From Pterois miles (lineage: Eukaryota; Chordata; Actinopteri; Perciformes; Scorpaenidae), in NCBI GenBank assembly GCA_947000775.1, contig CAMQGK010000637.1, positions 14,449,501 to 14,513,500 on the forward strand: a DNA stretch of 64,000 bases. Direction: 5' to 3'. Both the position numbers and the translations under genes were made by a program. A model generated the notes under the pieces. It was not told the origin of the DNA, searched no databases, and saw only the letters and a program-made list of their open reading frames with translations. Positions 51,421 to 64,000 of this stretch are shown here, piece after piece; the stretch's first letter is position 1; every line of letters begins with the position of its first letter.

Positions 51421-51737
51421 GTACATCCATCCATCTGCAACTGCTTATCCCATCGCGAGGGGCCGGAGCCGATCCCAGCTGGCATTAGGCGAAGGTGGGG
51501 TACACCCTGGACAGCTCGCCAGTCCATCGCAAGGCACATAGAGACAATCCATTCACGCTTACATTCACACCTACGGGAAATTTAGAGTCATCAGTTAACC
51601 TGCATGTCTTTGGACTGTGGGAGGAAGCTGAAGGACCCAGAAAAAACATGCAACATGGAGAAGATGGAGAGCCCCAAGTCGGATTTGAACCTGCGACCCT
51701 CTTGCTGTGCGGTGACGGTGTTAACCACTGCCCCCCA
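51421..51737 (-). mobile_element. tRNA-derived SINE with catccatcc tail
   Basis: On the minus strand the head has a B box GGTTCAAATCC (51681-51691) and an A-box-like CAGTGGTTAACACCG just upstream of it. The body has ggactgtgggaggaagctga and ccagtccatcgcaaggcaca blocks, and the tail on the plus strand is tacatccatccatctgcaac. This is the layout of a very common teleost SINE. An open frame inside it is not a gene. Confidence 0.82.
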
Positions 51738-53115
51738 TTAAGTCCATATCTCAGTCAAAATTCTTAGTTAGTAAATTTAAAGGGTGTTTTCATGGTCCAA
51801 TAATGTGTCACTGGAACAGTGGATCACTATTAGTATAGTATGCTATAGTGACTAGATGACAGATTGGTTATATTAGCTACAAAGGCGCCAATGTGATATT
51901 TATAATGAGCTCTGTGCAGGGTCACTGGATTATAACACTTGTGCGGTCATCCCACAGCAACACAACCACATATATGGATATTCATATTCAATTATCATTT
52001 CTCATGCACAAGGAAATAGAATCTGTGACAAGCTCAACCTACCCGTTCCTGTTTTTTACTTCATAAACTCTGCAGAGGTATCTGTGCAGTGGAAAGGCAG
52101 AGTGGAAAAGTCTAACCTGATGGATAACAACCCATTATATGAATATAATCCTAATTGGAAGGCTGTGTGTGCGAAGAAAAAACTAAACAGCTGCTCGGAG
52201 AGTCAGATCATGAAACGTCAGTAGATGGACAATTGAGCATTAAGTAAGCTTTCAACCACGGCTGTAGACTGCCTCAATGTAAATGATTTGATGAGAAGGA
52301 AAGTCGGCCTGGTAATGTGTTGTCTATTATGGCCCTCCTACTGCCTTTTTGCAGTGGATAAAATACATGTAGTCAATCAGCAGCATGGCTCTAATGGTGC
52401 TCATTAACTACTCGTGATCAACACTTTATTAATTGGTCCTATTCCACTGGACTTCACATAGCTTTATGACTGTATCTATGAAAGCAACACTGGTACTAAA
52501 TCTGTCTTTTAGCACAGCTTTATGAATCAGAAGATTTCATAATGGACAAGACATTATTAATGATTCTGTGGCGTGCATGATAAAACTGCAGCAGCTGAGC
52601 AACAGCAACCTTATCAGTACACATAAGTTAAAATGACTGCCTTTATGTGGATGGAGGGCAGTTATAAAGTAAAATGACTACCCGATGAAAATGATCTGAT
52701 TAGTCCTCTATATCTTACATTCCCCTGGAGATATGGAAAAAACAAGGATCTAGCTGGAACCACTTTTTGTTGTTCCAGTAACTGTACAGCAAATGGAGGC
52801 AAAAAGAAAACAACATCATTATCTGCTGCCTGAGGAAGTTTATGAGCAGGTGTGAAATAGCAGCCGCGTGGTGCAGGGATAGAAGAATGAAGACGGAAGG
52901 AGGAGGAGCAGGAGAAGGATGGGGCAGGAGGGGAACACCATGAGCTGACTGGCTCCACAGAGCTGTCTTGGCTCTCTCCCTGCCGAGAAAACAATCCAGC
53001 CGGTGCTCATTAGCAGCTGGAGTTTCATTACCACAACAGTGGAGCCTGTTTAATGAACCCTCGATGAGAACATGCATCCTGCTTCCCCATTTGAGTTCAG
53101 AGGTACGAGGTGACG

Positions 53116-53133
53116 CCCCCCCCCCCCCCCCCC
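53116..53133. repeat. C18 homopolymer
   Basis: Eighteen consecutive C residues, giving G18 on the sense strand of the gene. Confidence 0.95.
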
Positions 53134-54149
53134 GAAGCACGTTGAGCGCTCTTATTGCAAATTCCTCTGTTGGAACCACAAACGTCCTTTGCTGAGAGCG
53201 CAGATGTCCAATGAGACATTACAGCAGAGACAGTAAATAATAACGTATATCCGAGGTAAGGAGGGTGGGGACAGCAAAAAGATAGTAATCATAGTTGTGA
53301 CTGACACCTCAGCGTGATTCTGGCTGTTGTTATTGTTGCTCTAACGGTAGATACAGATGGCAACCACTTGACCAACTGAGCTAAAGCTTCTTCATGCAGC
53401 AATTCACAAACTGTGGTGTTAGGACCCTTAAGAGGTGAGCAGCACAGATTAATGAAGTTTCATCATTTAATAAAGAAGAAGACAAACACGAAGTTTCAGC
53501 CTCAAGCAGCTGGTTAAGAAAGGAAATTAACAATGAACCTGATATGCTATAGAGAGGGCTATGACTCACTCTGTCACAGCCAAAAAAGAAATCACAGCCC
53601 ATTCATCTTGGCTGCCACAAAGTCACCGCTTGCCTAAAAATCATCAGAAATTCTGTCAACTGGTAACAATGGGTCTTGATTATACAACTGGGTTTGAGTC
53701 TTTATAAATGGTACAAAATACAGCCAGTTTGTAAAACTGCTTTATGCTTAACTTACGCATCGCATTCATTATTATTCCTCTAGTGGAAAATCTTCCTCAC
53801 ATCCCTCTGTCTCCGTTCCCAATTCAGTATCATAGAAGACACCAAGAATAATATAACATTACCAGCACCATCTTATGAATGGCCAATTCAACAGTGACAC
53901 CATGAGTTCCTACATTTGCAAAAACAGGCCTTCCATGCAGTCTACCAGGACCCCTGTTGTGACTGTGAGACCTTGTATATTTTTAGCCGCATGTTGTGCA
54001 AAAAAAATGACATACTTGACAGCTAAAAATGGCACATTTAGAATTTTAAATGTTTGCACAGTTATCTCACAATTTACAATAATAGATCCATGATTAGTAA
54101 AAAAGATGACACGGTCTCCAAAGTGCGTTAACAAATATGTAGCAAACAC

Positions 54150-54824
54150 CAGAGATGTTCCAAGAACCGAGACTTTGGTACCAAGTTGATGTCAAAATTC
54201 GGGAAACCTGACAGCACTCCGTAGGTCCAGTTAGAGCTCGAGACTAACGGTGTCCCAGGGACGATAAAAAAGGTCTTTGGGACGCAGTAAACTCAACATT
54301 GACACGTCCAGTGGCCGCACCCTATTATTTCCCTCATAATGCTACACTGTGAACAACAAATCTGTGTAGAACTCGGCAGGACGAGAGCTAGTCAACGTTA
54401 GCTGCTAGCGCCGTACAGGATCGTGCTGCTTACCAGATGCTAACAGCTAACGTTAACTAGCTCTCCTCGTGCCGATTTCAACCATGGATGTACATTGGAC
54501 AAAAGTAAATTGTAGTGTTATAATGATGTGTTCAAATGTGCTCAACTACACTACTACTACAAAATGTAGTTTTTGCCCATAAACTTGCATAAATGCAGTT
54601 GTTTGAAGGAGATGTTTTCACAGCAGAAATAATAGAGAGGGAATTATGACCAGTTTAAGGTCCTAACAAAAAACAGTATGAGTGGGTAACAGTAATAAAA
54701 AGAGTACATGGGATTTATTGATTAACTTTAGTTTTTTATTGTGATATCGATTTGGTATCAACAATCGTGGAATTTCACTGGTCTTGGAATCAACTACTAA
54801 ATTTCTGGTATCATGACATCTCTA
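54150..54824. mobile_element. hAT-like non-autonomous element with internal palindrome
   Basis: The ends are CAGAGATGTTCCAAG on the left and GGTATCATGACATCTCT on the right, short imperfect inverted termini of hAT type (inference). Inside, the pair cggcaggacgagagctagtc / its inverse from gttaactagctctcctcgtg gives arms of about 40 nt around 54371-54483. Confidence 0.6.
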
Positions 54825-55295
54825 TCACAGACTGTACAGGAGATTACGATGAATGGTCAGATTACTACCAGAACAGTTACAAAGAAGTGAAAGCAATACC
54901 AAAGTCGGATGTTTTAAGAGGTGTAAATTCACTAAATACGTAACAATATAAGTTGGGTCCTAATTTCCGCGCTGTAAAGACAATCAGCACATGAAGAAAC
55001 AGGTGCTAAGTGCCTTGGCCCGGGTCTCACTGGGATTGTAACAAGAGTGAGACGTAACTGTGGGAGAGGACAGGACCTGAGGCTCAGTCGTGATTGACAG
55101 AGACAGAGCTCGGAGACCACAGCTGAAACAATTTTGACAGGCCGCCTGTCGCAACTGCTCTCGAGCACGCAAACGCACACATACATAAACAAACACGAAT
55201 GTACTTGTGGACAAAAAACAAAAATACACATTGCATTCACACACATGCACAAGAAACTCTATCCTCCCTCAAAGAGCTAAGTGAGATGATTCCAC

Positions 55296-55361
55296 CGTAG
55301 GTCAAACACAAGTTTCCTATCTTAGCCTGCAGCTCATCCTGCTCGTCCACATCAGAGAGCT
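55296..55361 (-). CDS. candidate 22-codon cassette exon in the intron between A and B
   Basis: A 66-nt minus-strand segment lies behind a good acceptor (pyrimidine-rich gtttgttcttccttt, then ggactttccag). It ends at ACG|gtggaa, a weak donor, and has phase 1 at both ends, so it could be included or skipped without a frameshift. It would add an acidic peptide beginning LSDVDEQDELQAKIGNLCLT. TANC1 as I recall it aligns well without this insert, so if real it would be an optional or fish-specific exon. Confidence 0.25.
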
Positions 55362-58033
55362 CTGGAAAGTCCAACCCAAAGGAAGAACAAACCAGTACAT
55401 TCAAACTTCACATGCAAGCTTTAATCATAGCCGAGGATGGCCAACATGAAACACACGCTCAAAAATGATACTGCATAAAAATCTTTAAAATCACATTCAC
55501 CATTTGAGACAAACAAGGGTATGCATCAGCCTCAGCTGCACTCAAGACGTGACTACTGATGTGAAGTATGACATTTTGACATCCAAGAGATGCATCCGTT
55601 AGCACAACACCCAACAAAAAGGGCCTTTACAGCTCCTAAGAACTCACTTTATTTGGGGCCTAAATGTCATGCAGTGCTCATGCTGCAAAACTGCCAATGG
55701 ATTTTCCAACAGATTCTTCCGGCACTGTATCAACATTCCACGCTGACACTGACCTTGTTACAAAAGCTGCAATGTCAAACAACCATCCCTTCCTCTCTCA
55801 GTAGTTACGATTTCAGTAGATGTTTACTATCTCTGAAATAGGAGACAACAGAGAGTGAAAGATGCTCTCTTCATTGGCAAAAAAAAAAACCAAAACACTG
55901 GATACATCCTTGTCAAATGCGACGTGTGACGCACATTAATAGAAATTAATCAGTTGATGTAACAGGCCTACGGCAAACTCAGACACTAGATCTAACTGCC
56001 TGGTGTTACTTTTAAAAAAAATGTGAATCCTATATGTGTCAATTTGCCCACATGGGAGAGAAATAGACTAGAGAGGCATAGCATGTGTAGCTGTGCTCAA
56101 AAGCCTGTCAGCTGTGCATGGGGCCTCATCCTGTAACAGCTGGGCTATCACAATTAGCCATCATTAGTCTAGAATTTATACAGCACCTAATTGTACATAA
56201 TTAGTTGAGTAAGTTGCAGCATTCCTGTAATTTCTCAGCAGTAAACTTCTTTTACCTGCTGACTATGGCTGTGGGAAGAAGGTGGGAGACACTTTCTCCA
56301 GGCTTGGCTGCTTACATTTATTGAATAACTGACTGTACAGAGCAGCAATAACAAGCAGCTGTTTGACCTTAAAAAACAGTTGGTTATTTCTTCAGTTCTT
56401 TAAGAGCTGAGTCAATATTTGAGGACATGTATAGGTCATTACCAAAGTGTCTTAAATACCTGGAACTGCTCAAGGAGAGACAGACATTTGCTGTTGCTCT
56501 AACAGTGCAATGAGCAATAAAAACGTACCATATTAGGCTGGGTACAACTGTCATACAGACTGCAATGTCATTTCTTATTTGTCATAAATTGACCAGATCT
56601 GTATCTGTTATCTCTAACATCAAGACGAGACCAGAAGAATAACATAATGCAAAATTCAATTTATCATCTTGGCTTGTTTTTTTGCGTACTCTGTGTTTGA
56701 AAGTGAAGCAGTGTGATGGTTCTCTGTATAAATACTCTCTGGAGGGCTTGGTCAGAAAGATAGAAAGGCCTGTTATATCGCCTGAAGAGTAATTTAAGCC
56801 TAAAATGGATTAAAGAAAAGACAGCACTGAGCACACAAGGTTAAAACACCACAACAAGAGTCCTTCTGTAGACACAAGTGGTTTACAGACCTTGAGCATT
56901 ATTTTTCTTTTCTCTGTGTTGGGAAGCAAAGGTTTGTAAGACAGCACCTGTGTGTCAATGAGTATGTTTACAGGAAGGACGAGGAAAATGCACAGGGAAT
57001 AGTGAGTGGAGTGATGGTGAGAACAGGAAGAGAGATGTTGTCTGTGCAACCTGCAGCAGATATGCTGAAAACATTGTACCGTGACAACCCAAGTTCATAG
57101 AGTCGCCCAATAAATTTCTGTTAAAAAAAAAATACAAACCTCTCAAGACTTTTGTTTTTTTGAGTATGCAGAATTTACTCACCAACAGTGCCGGTGCACC
57201 AGCTGTCTTGAGATAACATTTATCTAGGGTCTGCTATCCTGCTGGTAGCCCGCTCTGAGCCGAAACACTACCCTGCGCCAGCTGAATGTCAGACACACCC
57301 TCGTGCCTCGGTATGTAACAGTCAACAGTGACTGGGCTGCGCTGGGTTACTACTGTCTGCATACGTGAGCTGTGTACAATCAGAGGGCACCACTTTCTGT
57401 GTCGCCCTTTGCTAAAGATAACGCATCCTACGACTCTACTTAAGCCAATGAGAGGAATTTGAGCCCGCCCTGCTCTGCTGGAAACCAAAACAGAGCACTT
57501 AGGGGAACATTGCACACACAAACGCATAACGCCCAAGAGAGAGTAACACTGAAAGCACACCTCACAGAAACGTACAAGAACACACATATGCAATTACTGA
57601 GAAATTTAAGATCTTCCTATGAAACAAATCCAGCGCTCCAGGCAGACAATGTGTCCCCGCACAGAGGAAAACTGACTCCTCTGTAATCTAAACACACACT
57701 TTAAAATAAACACGGCACTATTGTGTGTTTGTATAAGAGGCTACATGAAGGAACACTGCTCAAACGCACTGGTACTTACAAGGAACACTCATGCAGGAGC
57801 TGATGCTACCCTTAAATTACCTACAGACCTAACCCTGACCTCATGGACACAACAACGATCTTCTATATAACACAAAACACACAGCTATGAAGACCGATCA
57901 CAGTATGAAGGCAAAGTTGTAAGTTCTAGCTGACAACATGTGCGTTTCTCATTCTTAAGTCTGTTCAAGTTTCCAATTCCCCAACAACACGAGCAGACAT
58001 ATACACAAGAAGTGAACAAAAAGCAAAACTCAC

Positions 58034-58138
58034 CATTGTGTGAGGACTCCTTGTTATCGGCCACCTTCCTCAGCGCTGAAACGATGGCATCAGAAGGAAC
58101 GCGAGGACTCTCCACATATTTGGGCTTCCTGATTGGAC
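58034..58138 (-). CDS. tanc1: tanc1 exon A: N-terminal conserved RKPKYVESPRVP block
   Basis: Exon of 105 nt with phase 1 at both ends. On the minus strand the acceptor is gccagcag and the donor is AATG|gtgagt, a strong consensus. The translation contains PIRKPKYVESPRVPSDAI followed by VSALRKVADNKESSHN. The RKPKYVESPRVP block is shared by vertebrate TANC1 and TANC2 N-terminal regions, upstream of the NTPase. The first codon is completed by a G from an upstream exon that I did not find with confidence in the window. A long TC-rich microsatellite lies just upstream of the acceptor (58150-58290 on the plus strand). Confidence 0.9.
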
Positions 58139-58149
58139 CTGCTGGCACG

Positions 58150-58204
58150 AACCGAAGACACAGGGAGAATGAGAGAGAGAGAAACAGAGAGAGAGAGACA
58201 GAGG

Positions 58205-58272
<68 letters not shown>

Positions 58273-58290
58273 GGGAGAGAGAGAGAGATC
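58150..58290. repeat. (GA)n / (TC)n microsatellite close to exon A acceptor
   Basis: Interrupted GA array on the plus strand starting about 12 nt from the exon A border. On the sense strand it supplies TC-rich sequence upstream of the acceptor. Confidence 0.97.
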
Positions 58291-58878
58291 TCGATGGATT
58301 AACGTGTTCCAGATGGGACTAGAGATGAGAGGCGGTAGTGTCTTAGTAGGACAGGCTTGGCTGCACTCCGTAGCTCACATAAACTCATTCACACACACTC
58401 TCTCAGACAGCTCCCTGCACTGATAGCAGCTCTGGTCTGTCTGACAACCAGAATATCGTCTGCATGACCAGAGCCTCCCAGTAAAACACTGCGAGCCGGC
58501 TCTGGCAATGTAATCTACAGCAGGAAACCACAACAATTAGCCTTGTAGTGAACTTTTAAAAGGAGTATTTAAACACAAAAAAAACAGATTTGTTCTGCTT
58601 GTTGATATGTGATCAGCAGTCCCTCGAAAGTACACCGTATTATTGCTTCAAAGATCCATATGGATGGATTAAGGTCCATGTGTCCTGCTGGAAGTCAGAT
58701 GATGTATCTGGAACAGAGTTACTGTCCTCTGAGGACTGTCTTTGTCTTTAGTGAGGAGTTGAGGTTAGCTGGCTGCTCTGTTCCCTCTGCTCTCACCGTG
58801 ACAGAATTAGAAAATCCCACAGCTCCGCAAAAAAATGCTTGCTCACTGTGCCGAACTTTAAACCGCTGAGATACTCAC

Positions 58879-58954
58879 CCCACTGGAGCAGCCCCTTATG
58901 CAATATTCCCATCTTTGTGTGGACAAAGCAATTTGCCCCTGTTGTCTTAAACAT
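58879..58954 (-). CDS. candidate alternative first coding exon (MFKTTGANC...)
   Basis: On the minus strand an ATG at 58954 opens 25 codons (MFKTTGANCFVHTKMGILHK then GLLQW). They end in TGGG|gtgagt, a near-perfect donor, in phase 1. This is exactly the phase needed by exon A, giving LLQWGPIRKPKYV. A second in-frame ATG (residue 15) has a favourable context (A at -3, G at +4). I do not recognise the peptide. It may be an alternative N-terminus from an internal promoter, or chance, since short open frames near GTGAGT are not rare. Confidence 0.28.
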
Positions 58955-60944
58955 ATTCTGTAAAATCTACCCTAAATAGTCTTTGAGTGGTAGCAAAGGC
59001 CTACTAATCTTTCCTAAGAGAGAGCATAATTGCTTATACATGCAGGAGATCCAGCAAAGACACTAGACTAAATACTAAGCCATGAAACAAACATCTCCAC
59101 AGGAACTGGCACATTTCAAGTCCTCTACTTCTATCCCACAATTTCTGGTGTAAAAAAGAAATGCCTTCCAGAGTCCAGACACAAAAGCAAACAATTATTT
59201 TCAAGAAATAATGTGAAAACAGGAGAAGACTGTATAATTTATATCCATTAATCCACACACAACAGCAATAGCATGCCTCCCCTTGAGCCACTCCTCCATG
59301 CTACTCCAACTTTGACCTGCTGTAACCTAATCCAAACCTCCTCTTCCTCTTCCAGACTCCAGTTATCAGATGACTGTACATGTAACCCCAGTCATAACAT
59401 AAAGATTAGATGGCAGAGCACAGATAACCATTTCCTATTACCACATTTGATAACCAGTCCCTCCCACCTCCAGGAAAAAAAAAACCCCTTGAGGTCAGAT
59501 GGGACCGTTTCTTAACCCACAGCTGCGATCTTGGCCACAGATACTAAAAGTGGAGGTGAGGGGGGAAAGGAGGGAGTTACGGCAGCAGCCATGTGAGGGG
59601 ACGTGATCTGGAACTGTCATTGCATCAAACCGAGCATGAGAGTCAAAGTCATCTTGATGCACAGTGCCATCTATGGATATGCAACTTGAAATGCATAGTG
59701 AGGAATGGTGCTTCAGATACCCGAGAAGAGTTTCTGCCTCTGCAGACTGGGTGCTCTCCTGCTTGTTAGCTTAAAAAGCCCACAGCCAAATGCAGTCGTG
59801 CATCAGAGGAAGAGGAAACAGTAGTCTTGGTATTATGTGGTGAAAATAAAGGTGATGATTGGTCTCATTTAAAAGCACTGTAATCTAAAGTTTGGATGTC
59901 CAACACGTGAGGTGTCACAGACTATTTGGTTTGTGTACATGGGTGAGGTCTAAGCCTGACGGGGACTGATCCAGTGAAGCATCTCCAAGAGCAGTCCACG
60001 TCAGACTGTTATTTAGCAGACAAAGCCAAAGAGTTTATCCTGAAAACCTCCATTCATCTGTGGATGGTCAGGCACAACCTATTACCCAGGAGTCACACGG
60101 CTCCAATTAGAGTGGAACGACAGAGACAGAGAAGGCTCTGTGTGAGACACACTTAGTTCAGGTAAATATCTTGGACCAAAAGCACACTGCTAAATATAAT
60201 CTGTTCAGTGTATTTCATCTAAAAACAACACAGGGCATAGTTGGAGTAATTTAAACCATATGCTTAAGATTCGGTTTACACAAAGTGCCAGGAGGAACAC
60301 AGGATCCACACATGAAATGACAAACACGTGGCTGGCTATCAAGGGTAATTTTAAGGCATATCTGAGGGCTGATAATACAGGGAAGAGGTCCTTCAGCAAC
60401 ACTGATGTCTGAGCATCAGTTCATGACAGATAAAGCACACTGGGGGTTTTGTTTTTCCATTCAAAATCTAATCTCAAGATTTAACAGGGTGCCATTACCG
60501 CTCTGCCCTTCTAGATGGAAGCACTGACGAATGAGCAATTGCAGTTTATAACAGGCATGAAAAGGTCGCAGAGATGGAAGTGTCAGATGAGTGATCCTTG
60601 AAGGACACTAAGAGACAGAGGCAGAAATGAGACGTGATCTCACTTTTATCACATGCAAAATGAGTGTTAATCTAGTCTCGTGCACATTAATTGGTATCCA
60701 ATTAACAAGTATTCTGAACGTACCCCACAGAGGACAAATAAGAAATATATCATTCTGATGTCCTGCAAAAAACAGGCAATAGCGCATTAGAGCGAGGGGA
60801 AGCTACAGGACTGATTGAAAGGTATGTTGAGACAGAAAGAGAGAGACTTGGGTGGTTATGAGTAGTTTGAGGGTTGCAAAACCAAAAAATAACAGCATGG
60901 AAAACAAGAAGGTTCCCATTAGAGCAGGCTGATATTATTTTTAA

Positions 60945-61030
60945 GCAGAGACAGACAGACAGACAGAGAGACAGAGAGACAGAGAGAGAGAGAGAGAGAC
61001 AGAGAGAGAGACAGATAGATAGATAGATAC
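60945..61030. repeat. GACA / GA / GATA compound microsatellite
   Basis: agac repeats, then agagag with interspersed c, then four gata units. Confidence 0.95.
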
Positions 61031-61770
61031 TGCAATACTATAAAGTTTCCTGTCCATGACAGAGTTAGTATATAGCTTTAGCCACAAAGCTCTGCTTTTC
61101 CTGCAATGTGTGAAAAGCGTTAAAGTGTTTCCATTCTTTACTGTATGTGTTGTGTTTAACACTTTGGATTTAACATGTGAGGGTTCAAGTCGTATCCACG
61201 CTGACCCTCCGCTGTTTTGTACTTCCTCGTTCCGCGGTTTGTTTTGGTTGACCGATACAGAACAGATAGGACGTCACGTTACTCAGACTACCTCAATAAA
61301 AGCTGTAACTTCCTTCTACCTCCACACAGAATAGCGGTGCCCAAATGAAGCAAACATATCGATTCTGGCATTTAAAAAATTGATTTGTAAATCATAAAAA
61401 AAAAATTAAAAAATCACAATACATACTGTAGGTGAATGGATTTTTTTCCCACCTCTACTTATCAGTTTATCAAAAGTATATTTTCAGCTTGCAGCAGAAA
61501 TGTTTCCATGAGTACAAATTGAGCACTGCTCACCATCAACATGCAGTAAGTATGTGTAAATGTATGCAAGTACACATGTTAAATACAGGGGAAGAAAAGC
61601 AAGCAAACAAAAGCTAGGGGAGTAGATGGGTTAAAGGGAGGAAAACAGAGAAAAGAGTATCCCTGGGGTAAAGCAGCCAGGCGAGCTGTGACTGCAGAGG
61701 TCTCTTTACTTGCCAGTTTCCATTGTGAGATTCAGGAATCCATGACTAGCGAGCTATCACTCAGCAGCCA

Positions 61771-61906
<136 letters not shown>

Positions 61907-63109
61907 AAACAGTGGAATACCTATCACCAACAACTTACAGTGTCCAGTCAATGCCAGTGAAAGAGAGGATTGTTCGCTGTTATAGGAAGTGATCAAGGAG
62001 TTTTCCCAGCATTCTTCAAGATGGACTCTGACTTCTTCACATTTCAACTTTTCAAGAAGACACTGTGCGGTCTTTGTGAATGAAAGTAGCCCTCACAACA
62101 GCCCTCTTTATATTCCAAAATGTCATACTTCAAATCAAAAGTGAAAAATAATATATTAGAAAAGACTGGCATTCTGAGTGCTGCATGTCAAACTCAGTTA
62201 TGGAGAGCATGAAATATACTTGGGCTTGTTAATAGCTGTACCAAGCTTTTCATATTTTAGCAATTATGGTTGCAAAACAAGTATTAGAGGCATGATGCTT
62301 TGTTAACTTAAAATACAAATGCTAATTTATGATTCACTCCCTATTCACAGCCTGACATAATGCCATTATCCTCTCCTGGTTAATTCAATGTCTGCACCGT
62401 ACCACAATGAGAGACTGGTAATCTTTTTTCAAACACTACATGTTTAATAGTCATGACTAATCGCACACATGCTGTTTCACAAGCTGCTATGAATTATGTA
62501 TTAAGTCTCCACTGTGCTCATGGTCATACATTTTCAAAAAGGTAACAGCAATAACTCAAGCAAGGTAAAATGAGCCATATTTTTTCTTTCCCCGACCATT
62601 GACAATCTAGTACGATCCACCACTATATCATATGAGCAGCCTGATTCTGCGGACTGACTGAAGAAGCAATGTTAGACTCTTAGGCAGTAGGGTGACTTGG
62701 GATTCCACACTGCAGATGAAAAAGGGGATTGCATGCGATAAGCAGCCAAAGCCGGAGTGTAGCGAAGCGCAGTGAAGTGGAGAACTGGATAGAACTTTTC
62801 ACTGGGTGCTCATCAGAGGAACCTTTCAAAGGGTCCTTGCAGCATCACAAGGTCTTTTACAGCTCGGCTCTCAAAAAGGCATCAATATTCCCTCAGGGCC
62901 GTCTGGTTACTGTCAATACCCCGGAGCTGACTTCAGGAGAGCTCACCTCAAAGGGGCAACAACTGGCTTTGAAGAGAGTTCCTATCCTCTTGATAGACCT
63001 GCAACATAAATTGTACTCATCTGGTGAGGTGGAAGAAGATGAAGGATGCTAGTGGATGAACATAGAGGATAATGCTAATATGACACATTTTAAATCAAAA
63101 TGATTTGAC

Positions 63110-63700
63110 CAGGGCTGTCAAAGTTAATGTGGTAACAACATGTTAAAGCAAATTAGTTTTAATGCCACTAACTTCTTAAATGGATTAACACAACTTGGGA
63201 TTTTTAGGTTGTAACAGGCTCCTTCTTGGCAAGGAGGCTAAATGACACTCCACTTCAAGGGGTCCCTTGACCTCTGACCTCAAGATATGTGAATAAAAAT
63301 TAGCTCTATGGGTACCCATGAGTCTCATCTTTTTAGACATGCCCACTTTATGATAATCACATGCAGTTTCGGGCAAATCATAGTCAAGTCAGCACACTGA
63401 CACACTGATAGCTGTTGTTGACTGTTGGGCTTCAGTTTGCCATGTTATGATTAGAGCATATTTTTATGCTAAAAGCAGTACCTGTAAGGGTTCCTGGACA
63501 ATATTTGTCATTGCGTTGTGTTGTTAATTGATTTCCAATAATAAATACATGCATACATTTACATAAAGCAGCATATTTGCCCACTACCATGTTAAAATAC
63601 CTGACAAATCTCCCTTTAAGATACATTTTGAAGAGATAAAAAAATGTGTGATTAATTTGCAATTAATCACAATTAACTGTTTTAATTGATTGACAGCCCT
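63110..63700 (-). mobile_element. AGGGCTGTCA-family hAT-like element, copy D (both ends present)
   Basis: Starts CAGGGCTGTCAAAGTTAA and ends ATTGACAGCCCT; 591 bp, opposite orientation to copies A and B. It keeps ggtcccttgacctctgacct, tatgataatcacatgcagtt and cacactgatagctgttgttg blocks. It is the best-preserved pair partner of copy B. Confidence 0.82.
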
Positions 63701-64000
63701 ACATTTAGCAAGAAAATGTCAAAGTTAATATTGCTATGGAGAAATTAGTTCCAGTTTCAGTTTCAGCAGACACAATCCTTGAACTTGTTCATGCTGTTAA
63801 TGGCTGCTTTGTAACTATGAGGCTCAGTGAAAACACAAATCCAAGGAGAAATTCCACCAAATGACTTTCTGTGTTGTGGTATGTGGTCTACTGTGTTAAT
63901 AACACCCTCCAAAGCTTTTAACTCCTGCCCCCTCAAAAAATCTCAAAGAACACAGACATTACAAAATTGTTAGGGTAGTTAATAACCACTACAAAAACAC

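Noticed and set aside
51495..51767. 90-codon plus-strand open frame
   Set aside because: Lies within a SINE and has no start context or splice support.
52715..53179. 154-codon minus-strand open frame
   Set aside because: Partly the C18/G18 run (poly-Gly) and low complexity; no family resemblance and no in-phase donor to a TANC exon was seen.
62729..63052. 107-codon plus-strand open frame (MHAISSQSRSVAKRS...)
   Set aside because: No recognisable domain, no splice or promoter support, and length is within chance for 64 kb; kept out of the gene list.

Overview
This window is vertebrate nuclear DNA and most likely comes from a teleost fish. The evidence is long introns with canonical GT/AG splice sites, dense CA/GA microsatellites, tRNA-derived SINEs of teleost type, and many small non-autonomous DNA transposons. 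There are no bacterial-type genes or operons.

One gene explains all of the convincing coding sequence. It lies on the minus strand and is a teleost tanc1, encoding a large postsynaptic scaffold of the TANC family (P-loop STAND-type NTPase, ankyrin repeats, TPRs, coiled coil). I resolved 15 internal exons, running from about 58.1 kb (5' side) down to 2.6 kb (3' side). Every junction keeps reading frame, and the exons join into one 3,051-nt open segment (1,017 codons). That segment holds the conserved N-terminal scaffold region, a phospho-rich serine/proline linker, the NTPase with Walker A and Walker B, the helical region after it, and the first ankyrin repeats. The true N-terminal exons lie beyond the right edge. 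The remaining ankyrin repeats, the TPRs, the coiled coil and the C-terminus lie beyond the left edge.

Layout from high to low coordinates: an upstream intron (58.1-64 kb) with one candidate alternative first exon; exon A (58.0 kb); a 14.3-kb intron with SINE, LINE-like and hAT-like debris and one candidate cassette exon; exons B, C and D (43.6-37.0 kb) for the linker; a 10.4-kb intron; exon E (26.5 kb); exons F-I (22.8-14.6 kb) for the NTPase; exon J (12.1-12.7 kb, 608 nt, the largest); exons K-L (8.4-7.9 kb); and exons M, N and O (4.6-2.6 kb) for ankyrin repeats.

The most interesting non-coding features are: three exons whose 3' splice sites are abutted by long microsatellites (TG, TC, TC); a repeated hAT-like element with AGGGCTGTCA termini, present in both orientations; two TTAA-flanked MITE-like elements; a 263-bp near-perfect foldback at 25.0-25.3 kb; and a perfect 19-bp hairpin at 34.84 kb. 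I found no clearly novel multi-gene system. Homology statements rest on recalled TANC1/TANC2 protein features, not on a database search.
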